The notes under the pieces are model-generated. The model saw only the letters and a program-made list of their open reading frames with translations. It ran no database searches and was not told the origin of the DNA. From positions 181,575 to 245,574 of the forward strand of contig NZ_WGNY01000006.1 in assembly GCF_016124325.1 (NCBI RefSeq): a stretch of DNA of 64,000 nucleotides, in the 5' to 3' direction. Of the stretch, positions 16,877-25,544 are shown piece by piece. A program made the translations under genes and the position numbers. Source of the DNA: Phenylobacterium sp. (GTDB taxonomy: Bacteria > Pseudomonadota > Alphaproteobacteria > Caulobacterales > Caulobacteraceae). Every line of letters begins with the position of its first letter. Position 1 is the stretch's first letter.

Positions 16877-18277
16877 ATGAGGAACAACATCCCGCGTCTC
16901 CTGCTGGCCGCCGCCTCGGCCGCCACCCTGGCCGCCTGCGCGGTGGGCCCGAAGTACGAGGCGCCGGCGCAAGCGCCGGTGGCGCTGGCCGCCGCGCATC
17001 CGAACGTCACCGCCGCCGCGGCGGAAGCCGACTGGTGGAAGGCGTTCGGCGATCCTGAGCTCGACGCCCTGATCGCCCGGGCGCTGGCCGCCAACCTGGA
17101 CGTGCGCATCGCCGTGGACCGGGTGCGCGAGGCCCGGGCCCTGTTCGAGGACACGCGTCTCGACCGCCTCCCGCGCGTCACGACCTCCGGCGCCTACGCC
17201 CGTGGCGAGGCCCAGAAGCCGGGCTTCACGGGCGAGCGGGTCCGGCAGGAACAGGCCGACGTCGGCTTCGACGCGGCCTGGGAGATCGACCTCTTCGGCC
17301 GGGTCCGCCACGGGGTGAACGCCGCGCGCGCCGACGCCGACGCCGCCCGGGCCGACCTGCGCGACACCCAGGTCACCATCGCCGCCGAAGTGGCGCGCAA
17401 CTACCTCGTGCTGCGCGGCGCCCAGGTGCGCCGGACGGTCGCCGAGCAGAACGCCGACACCCAGCGCGACACCCTGCGGCTCACCAAGGTCCGCTTCGAC
17501 GTCGGGACGGGCGATCCCGTGGACGTGGAGAGCGCCCGGGCGCGGCTGAACGCCACCGAGGCGCAGATCCCGGCCCTGCGGGCGGCCGAGGCCCAGGCCG
17601 CCCACCGCCTCGCCGTGCTCCTGGGCGAGCGGCCCGGCGCGCTCGACGCCGAGTTGGCCGCGCCGGCCGCCCCGAGCCAGGCCGAGCCCACCGCCATCCC
17701 GATCGGCGACGCGGCGCGGTTCCTGCGCCGCCGGCCCGACGTGCAGGCCGCCGAGCGGCGGCTGGCGGCGGCGACCGAGCGGACGGGCGTGGCCACGGCC
17801 GACCTCTTCCCGCGGCTCAGCGTGACCGGCTTCGTGGGCTTCCTGTCGGGCGACCTGGGCGGGCTGTTCAAGAGCGGCAGCCGGGCCTGGTCGGTGAGCC
17901 CGGCCCTCACCTGGCCGGGCCTCGACCTGGGCGGCGCCGAGGCGCGGCTGCGGGCGAGCGAGGCCCGCGGCGACGCCGCCCTGGCGGTCTACGAGCAGAC
18001 CGTGCTGCGCGCGGTCGAGGACCTCCAGAACGCCCTGGTGGCCTATCGCGAACGCCAGGCCCAGGTGGTCAGCCTGTCCCAGCAGGTGGCCGCCTCGCGC
18101 CGGGCCGCCGAACTGGCCCACATCCGCTACAAGGAAGGCCGCATCGACTTCCTGCGCGTGCTGGACGCCGAGCGGAACCGCCTGGAGGCCGAGGACGGCC
18201 TGGCCGCGGCGCAGACCGCGGCGAACACCGACGTTGTGGCGATCTACAAGGCCCTGGGCGGCGCCGCGCCGGCCTAG
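16877..18277 (+). CDS. Outer-membrane efflux factor, OprM/NodT type
   Basis: The 466-residue protein has a lipobox signal (LLLAAASAATLAAC) and starts AVGPKYEAPA, as OprM-type factors do. It contains two repeats of the TolC-like alpha-barrel hairpins, including WEIDLFGRVRHGVNAARADADAA, NYLVLRGAQVRR and the second-half YKEGRIDFLRVLDAER. It forms the outer-membrane channel of the tripartite pump. It lies 21 bases after the pump gene with an AGGAGG ribosome binding site and ends the operon. A 192-base gap with no recognisable feature follows. Confidence 0.92.
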   Translation: MRNNIPRLLLAAASAATLAACAVGPKYEAPAQAPVALAAAHPNVTAAAAEADWWKAFGDPELDALIARALAANLDVRIAVDRVREARALFEDTRLDRLPRVTTSGAYARGEAQKPGFTGERVRQEQADVGFDAAWEIDLFGRVRHGVNAARADADAARADLRDTQVTIAAEVARNYLVLRGAQVRRTVAEQNADTQRDTLRLTKVRFDVGTGDPVDVESARARLNATEAQIPALRAAEAQAAHRLAVLLGERPGALDAELAAPAAPSQAEPTAIPIGDAARFLRRRPDVQAAERRLAAATERTGVATADLFPRLSVTGFVGFLSGDLGGLFKSGSRAWSVSPALTWPGLDLGGAEARLRASEARGDAALAVYEQTVLRAVEDLQNALVAYRERQAQVVSLSQQVAASRRAAELAHIRYKEGRIDFLRVLDAERNRLEAEDGLAAAQTAANTDVVAIYKALGGAAPA

Positions 18278-18469
18278 CGCGGGGCGGCCCTCCGCCTGTC
18301 GCGCTAGGCGCGGCGTCCGAGGCCGCCCCGTCCGAGTCGCGCCTGCCTCTCGCGTCAGCGCGCGGCGGACGATCTCGCATGGCGCCATCCTGACCGCATT
18401 TTGCGCGGCGAGCCGCCGGCCGCTTCGTGGAGCCTGTCGCCGTATTCGGACACATGGCAGATTGCCAGC

Positions 18470-18832
18470 ATGTGGCTCGCCGTCTCGACCCCGACCTTCA
18501 GTTCGCCACATGCGTCGATCCGGGTGGAGCGCATCTACGTTTCAGAAGGCGAACGGCTCACCAAGGGTCAGCGGCTTCTGGACCTCACCCTGGATCTGAG
18601 CGCCGGCGTGGCGCGCGATTGCCCGCCGGTCTCCACCTGCCGGCTCGTCCTGCGCGAGGACGCCTGGGTCCGCCGCCTTCCGGTCGAGGCCGGATCCGTG
18701 GTCGCCGCCGCCGACGCGCTCGCCCTGCTCTCGACCGGCCCGGACACGCCGCCGGAGCCGCCGGCTCGCGAGGCGCGGGTCACGGTCGCCACGGTCTTGC
18801 AGCACGACGACTGGTGGGCCCCGGCCCCATGA
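18470..18832 (+). CDS. Lipoyl/biotinyl-like domain protein, 120 aa
   Basis: The protein starts MWLAVSTPTFSSPHASIRVERIYVSEGERLTKGQRLLDLTLDL, resembling the first half of a biotin/lipoyl hammerhead ('V.EGE.V.KGQ.L'). A second half follows with VRRLPVEAGSVVAAADALALLST. The lysine of the usual lipoyl turn is not evident, so it may be an unmodified structural hammerhead. Its stop overlaps the start of the next gene in ATGA, so the two are co-translated. The function is unknown. It faces a minus-strand operon that encodes another lipoyl-like protein (20150-20452), and the two probably belong to one system with the SGNH and glycosyltransferase genes around them. Confidence 0.6.
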   Translation: MWLAVSTPTFSSPHASIRVERIYVSEGERLTKGQRLLDLTLDLSAGVARDCPPVSTCRLVLREDAWVRRLPVEAGSVVAAADALALLSTGPDTPPEPPAREARVTVATVLQHDDWWAPAP

Positions 18833-20163
18833 CGGCCATGCCGCTCCGGTTGGGGCCGCTGGGCGGCGAAGGCCTGTCGGTTCGGCGCTCGGGGCTCCGC
18901 TGGCTCTGTGAGGACGGCCACCTGTGCCGGCCCAACGAGATCGTGGCCTTCTGCAACATCGGCCTTGGCGGCGCGAACCGCGCCTTCGCCGATGAAGTCG
19001 CCGACCTGCAGGTGGCGCTCGCGCCGCGCGTGGCGGGCCATGTGCGGCGCGCGCCGGACGTCTCGCCGGGCGGACTTCTCGACCGCATCCCAAGCCTCCC
19101 CTGGGCGCCGCAGACCGTGTGGGCGCATCTGGATCCCGTGTCCGGCGCCGAAGGCCCCGAGGAGCCAGACCTGCTGTTCGTGGCCGGACGCCGGTTCACC
19201 GGGGTCGCGGAGGATCGGGCCGGGTTCCTGACCGGGTGGCACAACCGCAGGCGCGCCTGGTGGGGCGACGGCGACGAAGGAACGCTGCTGGTCCCCGGGA
19301 CCTGCCAGCAGGACGGACTGATCCGCGGCGACGACGGATCGTTCGGCGGCCTGTTCGACGTCCTCCGGGGCCCGGCCCAGGTCGTGATGACCCAGGGCGA
19401 GCCGCTGGCGCCTTGCGCGGCTATCCTCAACCAGCAGAACGCCTGCACCCGCGAACAGGCGGACGCGATCCGCGAGGACGCCATGCGCAGCCTGCTCGAG
19501 ACGGGGCCGGCGCCGAGCGTCGCAGGCTGGCTGTTCGTGGGCGCCCTGCTGAAGGGCCTGGAGCCGGCGCCGCTGGACGAACGATACGACCTCCTGACCC
19601 GCTCCGGCCTGCGGCGCTCGTCGCCCGCCTCCGCGCTCTGCCTGTCGCTGGTGGGGGAAGGCCAGCAACTGCTGCGCCATCGCCGGCTGGGCTATGTGCT
19701 CAACATCTATGCCTACCGCCTGCAGGGCGCCGGCCAGGCCGTGCGCGACTGGCTGCGACGCGACTTCGAATCCTGCTTCCAGACGATCGGCGACATCGCG
19801 GGCCAGTACCGCAAGCTGATCGAGGCCGCACCCGGCCGGGCTTTCATCCTCATCAACCGCATATCCAGCCACCTGAACGAGGCGATCCAAAGCTACGAGG
19901 GCCTCGACGACGCAACGATGGCCCAGTTGGCCGGCCTGCGCGCCCAGGACCTCAACCTGATGCTGCACGACCTCGCCGCGGCCCCGAACGTGGAACTCGT
20001 CGACGCCGACGCGATCGCGGCCGACCTCGGGATCGCCGCGCACCTGCCCGACGCCACCCATGCCACCGGCGAACTGCAGCAGGAGATTCGCGCCGAACTG
20101 CTGAGCCGTCTGCAGGCGCAGGGGGTGGCGGGCTTCGCCCCGCGCGACCTCAGCCGATGCTGA
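18829..20163 (+). CDS. Hypothetical protein with C-terminal SGNH-like part, 444 aa
   Basis: The protein starts MTAMPLRLGPLGGEGLSVRRSGLRWLCEDGHLCRPNEIVAFCNIGLGG. The C-terminal third contains GRAFILINRISSHLNEAIQSYEGLDD and NVELVDADAIAADLGI. These match the strand-helix pattern in the two shorter SGNH-like proteins at 20449 and 22013 (QILVFNLSPVVPWERVHCYQGIDE, VSIVDVDAVLARAG). The N-terminal 200 residues, with WHNRRRAWWGDGDEGTLLVPGTCQQDG, match nothing I know. No signal peptide is seen. It is coupled to the lipoyl-like gene upstream and its 3' end overlaps the convergent lipoyl gene by 14 bases. A role in surface glycan or metabolite transfer is only a guess. Confidence 0.6.
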   Translation: MTAMPLRLGPLGGEGLSVRRSGLRWLCEDGHLCRPNEIVAFCNIGLGGANRAFADEVADLQVALAPRVAGHVRRAPDVSPGGLLDRIPSLPWAPQTVWAHLDPVSGAEGPEEPDLLFVAGRRFTGVAEDRAGFLTGWHNRRRAWWGDGDEGTLLVPGTCQQDGLIRGDDGSFGGLFDVLRGPAQVVMTQGEPLAPCAAILNQQNACTREQADAIREDAMRSLLETGPAPSVAGWLFVGALLKGLEPAPLDERYDLLTRSGLRRSSPASALCLSLVGEGQQLLRHRRLGYVLNIYAYRLQGAGQAVRDWLRRDFESCFQTIGDIAGQYRKLIEAAPGRAFILINRISSHLNEAIQSYEGLDDATMAQLAGLRAQDLNLMLHDLAAAPNVELVDADAIAADLGIAAHLPDATHATGELQQEIRAELLSRLQAQGVAGFAPRDLSRC

Positions 20164-20452
20164 ACTCGGCCGGCCAGTCGGCGCCGGCGCCGGCGCCGGC
20201 GAGCGGCTCGTCCGGGTCGTCGCTCAGCAGCGCCAGCACGCCCCCCAGCGGGCACCACTCGCCCTCGCCGTAGCGGATCTCGCGCAGCACGGCGTCGCGC
20301 TCGCCCCGGATCTCGACCAGGGCCTTGTGAGTCTCGACCTCGACGATCAGCGCCCCCGCGGGGAAGCGCGCGCCCGGCTGGCCGTGCCATTCGAGCACTC
20401 GCACCGCCGTGTTGTCCTCAAAGGACGTCGGAATGGCCAGGCGGTAAATCAT
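20150..20452 (-). CDS. Lipoyl-domain protein, 100 aa
   Basis: The sequence IVEVETHKALVEIRGERDAVLREIRYGEGEWCPLGGVLALLSDD is a lipoyl/biotinyl hammerhead with the canonical turn E-T-x-K-A, where the lysine is modified in E2 subunits. The N-terminus (MIYRLAIPTSFEDNTAVRVLEWHGQPGARFPAGALIV) supplies the first beta half. There is no catalytic E2 domain and no E1 or E3 gene nearby, so it is a free-standing lipoyl carrier. Its ATG overlaps the stop of the upstream SGNH-like gene. It may carry a lipoyl group in an unknown reaction of this locus, or the domain may be structural. Confidence 0.72.
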   Translation of the reverse strand: MIYRLAIPTSFEDNTAVRVLEWHGQPGARFPAGALIVEVETHKALVEIRGERDAVLREIRYGEGEWCPLGGVLALLSDDPDEPLAGAGAGADWPAEFSIG

Positions 20453-21099
20453 GGTCCGGCGACCCGCGCCGCGGGACGTTCGACAAGGCCCTGGACATCG
20501 AGGCGAAGGCGGTGAACGGCGCCTGCGCGCGCCTGGACCGTCGCATCGAGGCTCCCGCCCATGTCGCCCTGAAGAATGGCGTCGGCGATGGCGTGGCCGA
20601 CGGCCCGGGCTGTCGCGGCCTGGCTGCCGCGAGGGTCCCGCGCGAAGGCCCGGGCGCCGCATAGCGCCAGCAGGCGATCCACGTCGACGATCTCGACCCC
20701 GAGGCGATGCGAAAGCCCCACCACCATGCGGTTGAGCCGGCGGATGCGCTCGATCCCGCCCAACACGCCGGCAGAGGCGCCGACGCCGCGAAACAGATTG
20801 CAGATCAGGATGCGATCGTGGCCGGCCGCCCGATAGCGGGCGATCCGCGCGGTCCATCGCGCCTCGGCGGCGTCAACCGGTTCGGCGGCGGCCAAGTCGG
20901 CGAGCGGCGCGGCGATCAGAACGATCCCGGGCGGAATGTCGGGCTCGTCCAAAGCGATCGGGCGCAACCGGATTGGCCATGCCGCGCCCAGCACGGCCGC
21001 CACCGCGGCCGAAAGCTGCTCGCCCGCGGCGATCGCGGCGGCCCGCTCGGCCTCGCCGCCGACGGCCGCGACGATCCGTGGCGGTTCGGCCCCGTTCAT
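20449..21099 (-). CDS. SGNH-hydrolase-like protein, 216 aa
   Basis: The protein alternates strands and helices as in SGNH/GDSL-type folds: GIVLIAAPLADLAAAEPVD, HDRILICNLFRGVGASAGVLGG, IERIRRLNRMVVGLSHRLGVEIVDVDRLLALCGARA. The pattern 'R.LN..V..L....G..IVDVD' is shared with the 22013-22813 protein and with the 18829 protein. The typical GDS nucleophile block is not visible, so activity is uncertain. It overlaps the lipoyl gene downstream and the glycosyltransferase upstream by four bases each, so the whole minus-strand set 22813 to 20150 is one operon. Confidence 0.55.
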   Translation of the reverse strand: MNGAEPPRIVAAVGGEAERAAAIAAGEQLSAAVAAVLGAAWPIRLRPIALDEPDIPPGIVLIAAPLADLAAAEPVDAAEARWTARIARYRAAGHDRILICNLFRGVGASAGVLGGIERIRRLNRMVVGLSHRLGVEIVDVDRLLALCGARAFARDPRGSQAATARAVGHAIADAILQGDMGGSLDATVQARAGAVHRLRLDVQGLVERPAARVAGP

Positions 21100-22016
21100 G
21101 ACGCGAAAAACCCGGGCGGCGCCGCGCCCTCGCCGAGCGCGACCCAGAACGCCTTCAGCGCGTCGATCGGCGCCTCGGGGTGGCGGGCCCGAAACGCGGC
21201 TTCCCAGGCGCCGTCACGGAGCGGATCGCGCCAGCCGGTGCGGTGGGTCAGGTGATAGCTGCGGGCGCCTTCCGCCGGCGCAAGCCGCGCCCCGGCCGCG
21301 CACAGGCGATAGGCGAGCTCGCGGTGCTCGTTGATGTCGATCGCCGGATCGAGGCCGCCGGCCGCCAGGAAGAGATCGCGGGGGGTCGAAAGGTTGCTGC
21401 CGCTGGCGGCGGCCCACAGCCGCGGGCTGTCCGCCTGGTCCCTGAGCGCCGCCATCTCGATCTCGTGCAGCCGCCGGGGCGCGGCGCCGGGATAGACCCC
21501 CGGCTCGGCTCGGCGCGCGATGGCGGCGAAGTCGTCACGCACCTGCGCGAGGGTGACCCGCGACGCCGACTGCTCCGCTTCGCCCATCCGCGCAGCCCGG
21601 GCCGCTTCGTGCGGCCAGAAGACGCCGCTCTCGGGATCGCTGAGGAAGCGCGTGCAGCGCAGGTTCCACGTCTCGCCCCGCCCGACCACATCCCCGGCCG
21701 CAGCCTGGACGGCGATGTGGGCGGCGACCATGCCGGGGCCAGCCAGCGTGTCCCCGTCGAGGAAGATCAGCAGATCGCCGCTAGCCGCGTGGGCCCCGGT
21801 GTTGGAGGCGGCGGACCGCCCCTGTGGCGCCTCGTGGCGGACGGACACCAGCGGCAGCCGCCCCGCGGCGTCCGCGACGACCTCGGCCGTGGCGTCCTGG
21901 GACCCGTCGTCGACCACCACCACCTCGTCGAGGCCCGCCTGGCCCTGCAGCGACGCCAGGGCCAGGCGCAGCCGGGGCGCCTCGTCCTTAGAGCGTATGA
22001 CGATGCTGGTCTTCAC
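21096..22016 (-). CDS. Family 2 glycosyltransferase
   Basis: The 306-residue protein is a GT-A type family 2 enzyme: MKTSIVIRSKDEAPRLRLALASL at the N-terminus, EVVVVDDGSQDAT for nucleotide binding, SAASNTGAHAASGDLLIFLDGDTL with the D-x-D for metal, and AASGSNLSTPRDLFLAAGGLDPAIDINEHRELAYRL as the acceptor-side E-D-x-E-like region. It transfers a sugar from a nucleotide donor to an unknown acceptor on the cytoplasmic side. It is overlapped on both sides by SGNH-like genes, which suggests that the hydrolase-like proteins act on or attach the same glycan. Confidence 0.85.
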   Translation of the reverse strand: MKTSIVIRSKDEAPRLRLALASLQGQAGLDEVVVVDDGSQDATAEVVADAAGRLPLVSVRHEAPQGRSAASNTGAHAASGDLLIFLDGDTLAGPGMVAAHIAVQAAAGDVVGRGETWNLRCTRFLSDPESGVFWPHEAARAARMGEAEQSASRVTLAQVRDDFAAIARRAEPGVYPGAAPRRLHEIEMAALRDQADSPRLWAAASGSNLSTPRDLFLAAGGLDPAIDINEHRELAYRLCAAGARLAPAEGARSYHLTHRTGWRDPLRDGAWEAAFRARHPEAPIDALKAFWVALGEGAAPPGFFAS

Positions 22017-22813
22017 GCGCCGGCTCCGGAATCACCGAAGCAGCCCAGGTCCTCCAGAACCCGCACCACCTCCTCGCAGACCAGCCGACAGCCTTCCTCG
22101 TTGAGCGTGACGGCGTCCACCTTCAGCCGCTCTGCGCCCGCGCGCGCCAGCACGGCGTCAACGTCGACGATCGAGACGCCATGTTCCGCCGACAGCTCGG
22201 TCAGCGCGAGATTGAAGCGGCGGATCCGCTGGGCCAGCGTCTCGTCGATCCCCTGGTAGCAATGCACCCTCTCCCACGGCACCACCGGGGAGAGGTTGAA
22301 CACCAGGATCTGCGGATCGCCCGCGCGACGCAGTCGCGAGACGATCCGGGCCAGGTTGTCCATGGACCGCGCGGCGTCCAGCGCCGGTTCGGGGAGAAAA
22401 GCCTCGCCGAGCCATCGCCGATCCGCCGCCGGCCAGGCGCGGGCCTCATAGGGATAGAACAGGCGTCCGTCGGCGCGGCCGCGCACGAGGTCGTTCATCA
22501 CGTCCGGCTGGATCGAGAGCACCACCACGTCCGCCGGCCCGTCGAACAACCGGGTGTGAAACTGACCCTCCACCGCGAACGGGCCCAGCGGGAGCTGGCG
22601 GTCCAGCAGCGACGCCGGCGCCTCCGGGCCCGCCGCCAGCACCGCGTCGGACCGGGTCATGGTCTCGTGCGTGACGCGGGCGGTCCAGCCGGGAAAGCGC
22701 TGCCGCAGGATCGTGTTGATCCCGTTCCACCGCACCTCGCCGTCCTCATGCAGCGCATGCAGCACGGAGCGCACATCTCCATTGCCCTTGGCGATGATAT
22801 TCAGGCGCGGCAT
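22013..22813 (-). CDS. SGNH-hydrolase-like protein, 266 aa
   Basis: The protein starts MPRLNIIAKGNGDVRSVLHALHEDGEVRWNGINTILRQRFPG. It continues with DVVVLSIQPDVMNDLVRG, PQILVFNLSPVVPWERVHCYQGIDETLAQRIRRFNLALTELSAEHGVSIVDVDAVLARAG and VDAVTLNEEGCRLVCEEVVRVLEDLG. This pattern resembles GSCFA/SGNH-type hydrolases of polysaccharide loci. It is the first gene of the minus-strand operon. Its start faces the plus-strand glycosyltransferase at 22878 across a 64-base promoter region. The substrate is unknown. Confidence 0.6.
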   Translation of the reverse strand: MPRLNIIAKGNGDVRSVLHALHEDGEVRWNGINTILRQRFPGWTARVTHETMTRSDAVLAAGPEAPASLLDRQLPLGPFAVEGQFHTRLFDGPADVVVLSIQPDVMNDLVRGRADGRLFYPYEARAWPAADRRWLGEAFLPEPALDAARSMDNLARIVSRLRRAGDPQILVFNLSPVVPWERVHCYQGIDETLAQRIRRFNLALTELSAEHGVSIVDVDAVLARAGAERLKVDAVTLNEEGCRLVCEEVVRVLEDLGCFGDSGAGA

Positions 22814-22877
22814 CGGCGGATGCTTGCCGCCAATCCCCTCGCCGCGCAACGAAGCGTGCGGCGCCCAAGGAGAAACC

Positions 22878-23642
22878 ATGCGGGTCAGCTGCCTGATGGT
22901 CACGCTGCCGGAACGACGGGAGATGATGATCCGGGCGGCCAGAGCCTGGATCGGCCAGTCGCATGCCGACCGCGAGCTGATCGTGGTGATCGACCGGGGC
23001 CCGCCCGCCGAACGGGCGGCCGCGGTCGCGGCCCTTGCGGCCCTGGGGCGGGCCGACATCCGCGCCGTGGTTCCCGACGGCCCGCTCAGCCTCGGCGCCC
23101 TGCGCAACCTCAGCGTCGCCCATGCCACGGGCGAGGCGATCTGCCAGTGGGACGACGACGACCTCCACCATCCGGAGCGCATCGCCCGCCAGCTGGCCGC
23201 CATGACCCAGGCCGACGCCGCGGCGACCCTCCTCCAGGACGTGATGCTCTATCGGGCCGAGCCCCGGACGCTGCATTGGCTGAACTGGGCCGCGACGCCG
23301 GCCGGCGGCCATCCCGGCACGCTGTTCTGCCGGCGCGACCGGATGCCGGCGTATGTCGAGACCGGGCCGACGGCGCGGCTCGGCGAGGACCTCGATCTTC
23401 TCGTCCGACTCCAGGCCAGGGAAGCGGTGTTTCCCCAGGCCGGGGAGCCGCATCTCTACGTCTACGTCACCCACGGCGCGAACAGCACCGCGGCGGAGCA
23501 CCACGCCCTGCTGGCGGAGCGCCTGGCGATCTCCCAGGGCCTGCTGCGCCGGCGCGAGGCCGGCCTGCGCGAAGGCCTGCGCCCATTTGGCCTCGACGGC
23601 GCGAGCGTGGAGGGCTTCAACGGCCCCGCCTTCACGCTCTGA
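22878..23642 (+). CDS. Family 2 glycosyltransferase
   Basis: The 254-residue protein starts MRVSCLMVTLPERREMMIRAARAWIGQSHADRELIVVIDRG after an AAGGAGA site. It has the GT-A features: ALRNLSVAHATGEAICQWDDDDLHHPERI, containing the D-D-D-D metal site, and TLFCRRDRMPAYVETGPTARLGEDLDLLVRLQ with the catalytic-base region. This is the 'glycosyltransferase in polysaccharide locus' type with a 'PxRR' start. It is divergent from the SGNH/GT operon and probably belongs to the same pathway. It overlaps the convergent transglutaminase-like gene by 11 bases. Confidence 0.85.
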   Translation: MRVSCLMVTLPERREMMIRAARAWIGQSHADRELIVVIDRGPPAERAAAVAALAALGRADIRAVVPDGPLSLGALRNLSVAHATGEAICQWDDDDLHHPERIARQLAAMTQADAAATLLQDVMLYRAEPRTLHWLNWAATPAGGHPGTLFCRRDRMPAYVETGPTARLGEDLDLLVRLQAREAVFPQAGEPHLYVYVTHGANSTAAEHHALLAERLAISQGLLRRREAGLREGLRPFGLDGASVEGFNGPAFTL

Positions 23643-24876
23643 CGACGGAGAGCCGCTCGGCGTAGATCAGCGCGCCATCGGGGATCGAGATCAGCCGGGT
23701 CTCGGTTCCACCCGCCGTCATGCGGGACAGGCGATGCCATGGCCCGCGCATCGACGGGCCCGGCGGCCCGGTGAAAACCTGCGGGAACTGCTGGGTCGTC
23801 AGGCGATAGTCGAGCGCGCCGGCATAGACGCCGCGCCAGTCGCGGTCCCGCCCGCCGGCCGAGAGGTCCCAGGCGAGCAGATCGAACGGGGTCCAGCCCC
23901 GGTCCGGGATCCAGGCCTCCATCCAGTAGTGTTCGCTCGGAGCCTCCCAGAGCAGGTAGCCCCCCACCAGGCGCGCCGGAATCCCCCGCGCCCGGCACAA
24001 CGCGGCGAGCAGGGCCGAGCCCAGCCGGCAGTCGTACCAGCGATGGGCGAGCACCCAGTCGGTGGCGGCTTCCCCCTCCAGGGCATCCGCGTAGACCCTG
24101 CCGCAGGCCATGGCGTCGAGCAGGTGGTCCCGGAAGGCCATGACCGCATCGAACGGATCACGCCGGGCGCCGGCGAGCTGGTCGGCCAGGGCGGCGACCG
24201 CCGGGGTCACGCGGATCGGGCCCTCGACAGGAGCGAGCCACGCCTCGGATGGAACCGGCCCCGCTTCGAGTCCATACGGCGAAACCGGCCGGGCGACGAA
24301 GGCGGCCTGCGCCGACAGCGTCACGGCGTCCTGTCCCGGCCCGGCGACCAGCGCCTCCATCCGGCCCGGCGTCAGCCGCACCTCGAGCCCGCCGGCCCCC
24401 ACCTTCACCTCCAAATCCGTCAGATGCGGCCCCTCGAGCGGCAGGGGCAGCCGCAGCCGCCGCACCGGCGCCCTGGAAAGATCGAAGGTCCGTTGGATTT
24501 CCACCCGAAACCGCTGCGGCGGCAGGTCCGTCATGTCGGGCGGGCCATGGCCGCCGCCGCCGCACAGGGCGCTCACGAGACGTCGGCCCGTGGCGACGTA
24601 GCGCGCGCGCCAGAAGGCGGAGTCCCCTCGCAGGCCCGCGGCGATCATCCCGTTGACGACCTCGACGGGATCGAAGGGCTCGCCGGGCATGGCGTCGAGC
24701 ACTTCGCGCACGGCGGGCATGGCCGAGGCCCGCCGCTCCTCGCGGACTTCATCGAGACATCCGGACAGCAGCAGCAGGTCCTCGACGGCCTCTCGCGGCA
24801 CGGTGCGGCGCGCGGCGTCCCCTGGAGGGGGACCCAAAAGCCGCCGCCGATCGCCCTCTGACGCCAACACCATCAT
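23632..24876 (-). CDS. Transglutaminase-like cysteine hydrolase
   Basis: The 414-residue protein has a C-terminal transglutaminase-like core. The Cys is in HRWYDCRLGSALLAALCRARGIPARLVGGYLLWEAP, the His in SEHYWMEAWIPDRGWTPFDLLAWDLS and the Asp in the same segment. Proteins of this superfamily act as proteases, peptide N-glycanases or amide hydrolases. The N-terminal 190 residues are beta-rich with no clear family. The ATG pair at 24871-24876 is chosen. A longer open frame would run into the FMN-reductase gene. It is the last gene of a minus-strand catabolic operon beginning at 31710. A role in cleaving an amide or peptide conjugate is possible but inferred. Confidence 0.7.
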   Translation of the reverse strand: MMVLASEGDRRRLLGPPPGDAARRTVPREAVEDLLLLSGCLDEVREERRASAMPAVREVLDAMPGEPFDPVEVVNGMIAAGLRGDSAFWRARYVATGRRLVSALCGGGGHGPPDMTDLPPQRFRVEIQRTFDLSRAPVRRLRLPLPLEGPHLTDLEVKVGAGGLEVRLTPGRMEALVAGPGQDAVTLSAQAAFVARPVSPYGLEAGPVPSEAWLAPVEGPIRVTPAVAALADQLAGARRDPFDAVMAFRDHLLDAMACGRVYADALEGEAATDWVLAHRWYDCRLGSALLAALCRARGIPARLVGGYLLWEAPSEHYWMEAWIPDRGWTPFDLLAWDLSAGGRDRDWRGVYAGALDYRLTTQQFPQVFTGPPGPSMRGPWHRLSRMTAGGTETRLISIPDGALIYAERLSVVRA

Positions 24877-24941
24877 CCTGACCGCGAGGTCCCCGCCCGC
24901 GCAGTCTATGCGCCCCGCATCCGCGGTCCAGCGGGCCGGTG

Positions 24942-25544
24942 TCAGGCCGCGCGGGCCAACCAGAGCACCTGGCCGACCATGATGGAAAGCTGGCCGTCGA
25001 GGGCGTCGTCGACGCAGGCGCCCTCCGGATCGAAGGCCAGGACAGCGCTGTTGGCGGCGACGCCCAGCGGGGTCGGCCATCCGCGAAGGGCGTGGACCAC
25101 CGCCCGCAACGCCGAGAGCGTGGAGTTGGCCGCCTGCCAGCCGTAGGCGCCGGCGATGCAGCCCACGGCGCGGCCCTCGAAGTAGGGGCGCGGATCGCCG
25201 CGCAGGTCTTCCGCATAGTCGAGGGCGTTCTTGACCAGGCCCGAGATCGACCCGTGGTAGCCGGGCGAGGCGATCAGCAGGCCGTCGGCGGCGCGCAGGG
25301 CCTCGACCAGGCGCGCCGCGGCCGAGTCGCGGGCCGGGCGCTCGGGCGCATAGTGGGGCAGCGCCAAGTCGTCGCCGGCGAAGAGCTCCACCCGCGCGCC
25401 GCCGGCCTCGGCCAGGCGCAGGGCGCGCCGCAGCAGGCGCTCCGTCGAGGACCCGGCGCGGGTGGTCCCGCCCAGCCCGACGATCAGGGGCCGTTGCGCC
25501 CCGGGCGGCGCTCGCGCGTCACCGGGGCGCAACGGACATCCCAC
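24942..25544 (-). CDS. NADPH-dependent FMN reductase family protein
   Basis: The 200-residue flavodoxin-like protein has PLIVGLGGTTRAGSSTERLLRRAL (phosphate loop for FMN), ADGLLIASPGYHGSISGLVKNALDYAEDL and GRAVGCIAGAYGWQAANSTLSALR, all characteristic of the family. It reduces FMN with NADPH and could supply reduced flavin to the LLM monooxygenase encoded at the head of the same operon, a common pairing. It overlaps the SDR gene by 26 bases. The exact start within the first 18 residues is uncertain. Confidence 0.83.
   Translation of the reverse strand: MGCPLRPGDARAPPGAQRPLIVGLGGTTRAGSSTERLLRRALRLAEAGGARVELFAGDDLALPHYAPERPARDSAAARLVEALRAADGLLIASPGYHGSISGLVKNALDYAEDLRGDPRPYFEGRAVGCIAGAYGWQAANSTLSALRAVVHALRGWPTPLGVAANSAVLAFDPEGACVDDALDGQLSIMVGQVLWLARAA

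Noticed and set aside
12353..18511. A minus-strand reading frame of about 2050 codons opposite the RND operon
   Set aside because: It lies wholly antisense to three genes with full motifs and is Gly/Arg/His/Gln-rich low-complexity sequence. Such frames arise from the third-position GC bias of the true genes.
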